Source of the DNA: Phycisphaeraceae bacterium
Lineage (GTDB): Bacteria > Planctomycetota > Phycisphaerae > Phycisphaerales > Phycisphaeraceae
DNA: 64,000 nt
Direction of reading: 5' to 3'
NCBI GenBank assembly: GCA_020851465.1
Contig: JADZCR010000006.1
Coordinates: 62,001-126,000 of the forward strand
A program made the translations under genes and the position numbers. Below are positions 60,659 through 64,000 of the stretch, piece after piece; within the stretch, counting starts at the first letter, position 1, and the number at the start of each line of letters is the position of its first letter. A model generated the notes under the pieces. The model had not been told where the DNA came from and did no database searches. It was given only the letters and a program-made list of their open reading frames with translations.

Positions 60659-61044
60659 GATATTTCTCCTTTCATGAGTAACAGTGATAGATCACCAGCC
60701 AAACACATGGATCCGCGTGTGTTTGGCCTTACCTCTTTAAGAGATGCAATTCCAAGTCCATCGATGATATTCGGTAAAATCAGTAATTATAAATAGTTAA
60801 ACAATTCTATTCTTGCCGACGACTGCCGTATTAGCAGTTACTCGTTGCGATGTCTGCTAAGATGAGCCTGATAGAAACTGGTATTCCCGGCAGAGAAGAT
60901 TTCACGTTAGACAGCGCAGCTGTATTGAGGGTATTTGAAGATCAGTAATCAATTAACAATCTTTATCTCACGGCGATTGTGTGCGGCTAATTTTGTTGCG
61001 CCTCGGTTGATATTCACCACAATGCCGCGACAATACCTCTCCTT
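60659..61044. other. Divergent control region of hsp20 and argC
   Basis: No gene. It contains the hsp20 leader with a 10-base inverted repeat, a smaller palindrome CTCTT-T-AAGAG (60733-60743), a minus-strand TATAAT (60786-60791) and an AT-rich stretch. On the plus side, a weak promoter-like pair TTGCGC and CACAAT lies near 61003-61030 before argC. Confidence 0.45.
60698..60727 (-). promoter_or_regulatory. 10-base inverted repeat upstream of hsp20
   Basis: GCCAAACACA (60698-60707) and TGTGTTTGGC (60718-60727) are perfect inverted copies with a 10-base spacer, about 40 bases before the hsp20 start codon. The architecture is that of the CIRCE heat-shock operator (arms of nine, spacer of nine) but the sequence is different. 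It may be an operator or an RNA hairpin acting as a thermosensor. Confidence 0.5.
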
Positions 61045-62085
61045 ATGACGATACGTGCTGCCATCCTCGGACCGACCGGCTATACAGGACTGTTTCTGAT
61101 TCAACTCTTGTCACATCACCCTTCGGCAAGAATTACATACTTGGCGAGTCATCGTGAAGAACTGCCGGATATCACCCAGGTGTTTCCGCAGTTGCTTGGT
61201 CGCGTCGATCCGTCGGTAGCAATGTGCCGACCGATTGATCCGGAAGCGATTGCCAAAGCAGCAGACGTAGTTTTTCTTGGACTGCCGCATCGCGCAGCGA
61301 TGGCGTATGTTCCGGGACTTCTGGACGCCGGTTTGCGAGTGATCGACCTGTCAGCGGATTACCGACTCAGTGATGCCGAGTTGTACGCGAAGGTTTACGG
61401 CCATACGCACGACGATCGCAAAAACCTTAAGGATGCGGTTTACGGATTACCCGAACTATTTCGGGATGATCTTCCCGGTGCGATGCTGATCGCCAATCCA
61501 GGCTGCTATCCGACTGCTGCGGCCTTGGCGATCGCCCCGTTGCTTAAGCACGGTGTCGCCCAGACTGAGGGCATCATCATTAATGCTGCCTCAGGTGTTA
61601 CTGGTGCTGGAAAATCTCCCGCTCCACACCTGCACTTTGCTGAACAGAACGAGTCGTTCCTTGCCTACGGAAACATCGGCGGGCATCGTCATCAGCCGGA
61701 GTTAGAGCAGACGCTGACGATTGTGGCGGGCCAGCCTATCAATACGCTTTTTGTTCCCCACCTTTTGCCGCTTGATCGAGGGATCCACGAAACAATCTAT
61801 CTCGACCCGGTCAATGCAGATGTGACTCAGGAAGACCTCTTCGATGCTTACCGTCAGGAGTATTCCGAGGATACGTTTGTTCGGATCCGCAAGGATCTGC
61901 CCAACGTCAAAAACGTCCGGGATACCAATTTCTGCGACCTCACCATACGGCTGGCGGGGCCACCCGATCAGCGGAAGATCGTTGCATTCAGTGCGATCGA
62001 CAACATGATTAAAGGTGCCAGCGGTCAGGCGATTCAGAATATGAATTTGGTATTTGAGCTGGATGAAACAACAGGTCTGCTTTGA
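61045..62085 (+). CDS. argC: N-acetyl-gamma-glutamyl-phosphate reductase
   Basis: Reduces N-acetylglutamyl phosphate to the semialdehyde in arginine (ornithine) biosynthesis. The 346-residue protein has the NADP-binding GPTGYTG (9-15), the nucleophile C154 in NPGCYPTA, and the His of GGHRHQPE. The segment VIDLSADYRL is a further hallmark. Length is normal for the shorter argC type. The start is ATG 61045, after a pyrimidine-rich stretch without a clear ribosome site. No other arg gene is in the window. Confidence 0.96.
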   Translation: MTIRAAILGPTGYTGLFLIQLLSHHPSARITYLASHREELPDITQVFPQLLGRVDPSVAMCRPIDPEAIAKAADVVFLGLPHRAAMAYVPGLLDAGLRVIDLSADYRLSDAELYAKVYGHTHDDRKNLKDAVYGLPELFRDDLPGAMLIANPGCYPTAAALAIAPLLKHGVAQTEGIIINAASGVTGAGKSPAPHLHFAEQNESFLAYGNIGGHRHQPELEQTLTIVAGQPINTLFVPHLLPLDRGIHETIYLDPVNADVTQEDLFDAYRQEYSEDTFVRIRKDLPNVKNVRDTNFCDLTIRLAGPPDQRKIVAFSAIDNMIKGASGQAIQNMNLVFELDETTGLL

Positions 62086-62176
62086 GTCATCCCATTTCGA
62101 TTAGCGAAAGAAGCCACTATCGAGTAGCGCGTTTGGAAATCGTTCCATAAGTGTGAAACTGCTACGGGGTGATCTG

Positions 62177-63976
62177 CTATCTGATGCCATCGATATTTTG
62201 CCCTTTAATCTCTTCGTAGCCTTGTCGCGCAGCTTCATGATTGGGTGAGCGGAGCAGAATTCCCTGGTAAATGGCCAGGGCTTCGGTTGGCCTGCCTTCC
62301 GCGCGGGCCAGAGACGCGGCACGGAGACAGACTTCAATCTCCAGTGGTGCGGTAAGTTGCGCGGCATGCAGTTGCAGTGATGCCTCTTCGAGATTGCCTT
62401 GGTGGATATCGTCATCCACGATCGCCAGTCGTGCCTGCCAATCGTTAGGAAACTGATCGATGATTACACGGAACTGATTGGCTGCTTCTGTTGTCTCGCC
62501 GAGCTTCTGGTAGGCTCGACCCAAGGCCATGCGAGCCTGGGTCATCTGTGGTTGACGCTTCACCAGATCTTCGAGCATGACGATGCCGCGACCTGTCTGC
62601 TCCTCGTCATCGCTCCGGGTTAAAGCCCGACCAAAGTTATAAGTTGCGACAGGATTATTCGGCTGGTACGCAAGGTCCGTCTCAAAACGGGTGATTTCGC
62701 TAGCCCAGGCGAGATTGGCGTGGTAGATCATCCAGCCCATGGCTACCATCAAAATCGTACAGGGCAGCACCGCGGCAGCACGCCGACGGGATGAGCTACG
62801 GATGAAGCGGTCAATCCATGCAGCAATAAAGCAGACGGCAGCCAATACTAAGGGAGCGGCAAAACGATGCGTCATGTATGCGCGAGTTGGCACGAAATAA
62901 TTGCAGACGATCGCGAGATGACTCAACGCCAGTATCAACGCGAGGGCGAGCCAGCTACGGCGTTTCCACAGGATGACCAGTACAACCAGCAAAGTGACGA
63001 CGACGACGATACCCAGAAGCGCGTCTTGATGAGCAAGAGTTGGCGGGAAGGGCGGAATATGGTTGTAGGTCATTTCCGGCCAGAAAAGCTGACGGAAATA
63101 TTGCCATACGGTTGCCATTGCAGCCGGCCATCGTTGTGTGATGGGCATTCCGGTAAGCGGATTCAGTGAAAAAGTGGAAGCAGCTTTGTTTACTGCGGGT
63201 AAACCTCCGAGGATCAACCGTACAACAAGAAACGCACCCAGCGGCACGAGCAAGACCACTGCACCCAGTACGGCTGTACGAGGCGGAACCATAGGCGCGG
63301 GGCCGACTGCTGCGTGACGGTTGAACCATGCCTGCGCCAGGACTAACGGCAAGAGAACTATGCCGGTTTCCTTGGACCCAACGGCAATGACAGCAAAGAG
63401 CAGAGTTTCAATCGCACGCAGCCAGTCCCATTTACCTTTTTCGATGGCACGTTTTTGCAGGTAAAGCACCCCTAGGACGCCGATGAGCGAGAGCAGATCC
63501 GCCCGTCCGATGATGTGATTAATCGATTCGGCATGGAGTGGGTGAGCAACAAACATCGCGGCAGCAAGCCATGCTGCGGTTCGACGCACATAACGGCTCA
63601 TCCATAGGGCACCGAGCCATCCCGCAATCCCCAAGATCGCGATATTCACCACGCGGAATGTTGTCGGATTCAGATTACCCAGCCGCGCATTGAGGTGATA
63701 ACTCAGCACGGTGATCGGCCGGTAAAGAGTCGCGGCATCGCCATGACCGGCCCAGACATCCTGTGTCCAGAGCTGCGTCAGTCCGCGAGGCTGAGTGACG
63801 TTGGGGTTGAGCAGAATGCCGGGAATATCATCGATGACAAAGGGATTATTGATGGCGTTGTGATAGAGTCCGAACGCGATCGCCACGAGCACCAGAGGTA
63901 GAAAAACTCGCAGCACCAGCCGCGTATCGCGCTGGGGCAGAGTATTGGATATTGGTTCACGTCGGGCAAGCCTCAT
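62177..63976 (-). CDS. TMTC-like polytopic membrane protein with C-terminal TPRs
   Basis: A 599-residue inner-membrane protein. Residues 1-415 contain roughly 10 hydrophobic spans; the first luminal loop carries an acidic pair in FVIDDI (D49, D50), and TLYRPI, FVAHPLHAESINHIIGRADLLSL and GSKETG match conserved positions of TMTC/DUF1736 proteins and GT-C glycosyltransferases, which use dolichol- or undecaprenyl-linked sugars. Residues about 430-590 are TPR-like (LEDLVKRQPQMTQARMALGRAY; RSPNHEAARQGYEEI). A protein O-mannosyltransferase-type role is possible but unproven. Its start lies 24 bases from the right edge, so a further gene may be coupled upstream. Confidence 0.72.
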   Translation of the reverse strand: MRLARREPISNTLPQRDTRLVLRVFLPLVLVAIAFGLYHNAINNPFVIDDIPGILLNPNVTQPRGLTQLWTQDVWAGHGDAATLYRPITVLSYHLNARLGNLNPTTFRVVNIAILGIAGWLGALWMSRYVRRTAAWLAAAMFVAHPLHAESINHIIGRADLLSLIGVLGVLYLQKRAIEKGKWDWLRAIETLLFAVIAVGSKETGIVLLPLVLAQAWFNRHAAVGPAPMVPPRTAVLGAVVLLVPLGAFLVVRLILGGLPAVNKAASTFSLNPLTGMPITQRWPAAMATVWQYFRQLFWPEMTYNHIPPFPPTLAHQDALLGIVVVVTLLVVLVILWKRRSWLALALILALSHLAIVCNYFVPTRAYMTHRFAAPLVLAAVCFIAAWIDRFIRSSSRRRAAAVLPCTILMVAMGWMIYHANLAWASEITRFETDLAYQPNNPVATYNFGRALTRSDDEEQTGRGIVMLEDLVKRQPQMTQARMALGRAYQKLGETTEAANQFRVIIDQFPNDWQARLAIVDDDIHQGNLEEASLQLHAAQLTAPLEIEVCLRAASLARAEGRPTEALAIYQGILLRSPNHEAARQGYEEIKGQNIDGIR

Positions 63977-64000
63977 GTTGTCTCATCGTCTGACATCGGC

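Noticed and set aside
1-64000. CRISPR arrays, insertion sequences, prophage or plasmid replication genes
   Set aside because: No regularly spaced repeats, transposase, integrase or replication protein could be recognised anywhere in the window.

Overview
The window looks like chromosomal DNA from a planctomycete, most likely a member of the Phycisphaerae. The reasons are a moderately GC-rich sequence, mostly single genes on alternating strands, a PEP-CTERM sorting signal, an ExbB-type channel that carries a signal peptide, a fused SecDF, many secreted proteins of polysaccharide-degradation type, and Thr/Pro/Gln-rich C-terminal tails. This placement is an inference; there is no rRNA or other phylogenetic marker here. 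I found three tRNAs (Gly-GCC, Val-GAC, Cys-GCA), 43 protein genes that I consider real (one cut by the left edge), and one decayed gene. I saw no CRISPR array, insertion sequence or prophage.

Layout. 0-7 kb holds mostly metabolic genes: an edge-truncated alpha/beta hydrolase, ATP sulfurylase (sat), a secreted protein with a one-cysteine thioredoxin domain, a NarL-type response regulator whose phospho-acceptor Asp is Glu, tRNA-Gly, queC, a cysteine hydrolase and an FMN-binding protein. 7-33 kb is an accessory region rich in carbohydrate-type proteins: a heparinase II/III-like lyase, a beta-propeller protein, a ceramidase-like hydrolase, a tandem MBL-fold protein coupled to a right-handed beta-helix protein, a glycoside-hydrolase-like protein, an MDR dehydrogenase, a PL22-like oligogalacturonate lyase, a 1360-residue secreted modular protein, a transglutaminase-like/TPR protein and a Gfo/Idh/MocA oxidoreductase. 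It also contains half of a tripartite efflux pump (TolC plus adaptor) and half of a molybdate transporter (ModA, ModB).

33.7-48.7 kb is a long plus-strand series. It starts with what I consider the most interesting object in the window: a membrane protein with a TonB/TolA-like SxxxH transmembrane helix, a glycine-rich linker and a periplasmic von Willebrand A domain, followed by a secreted TPR-like protein, ExbB, two ExbD proteins and a 976-residue secreted TPR-type protein. Together they look like a proton-driven envelope machine in which a VWA domain takes the place of the TonB C-terminal domain. After it come a Nudix hydrolase, a rhomboid protease, tgt, yajC and a fused secDF with an unusually large helical insertion.

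48.7-64 kb is mostly housekeeping: rsmJ, an RNase Z-like MBL protein, tRNA-Cys, a large secreted protein of unknown function, an RMD1/DUF155 protein, an S1/P1-nuclease-like protein, a GAF-SpoIIE phosphatase, cysK, a Cof-type HAD phosphatase, hsp20, argC and a TMTC-like membrane protein with TPRs. Two pathways recur at separate sites: queuosine (queC, tgt) and sulfate/cysteine assimilation (sat, cysK).
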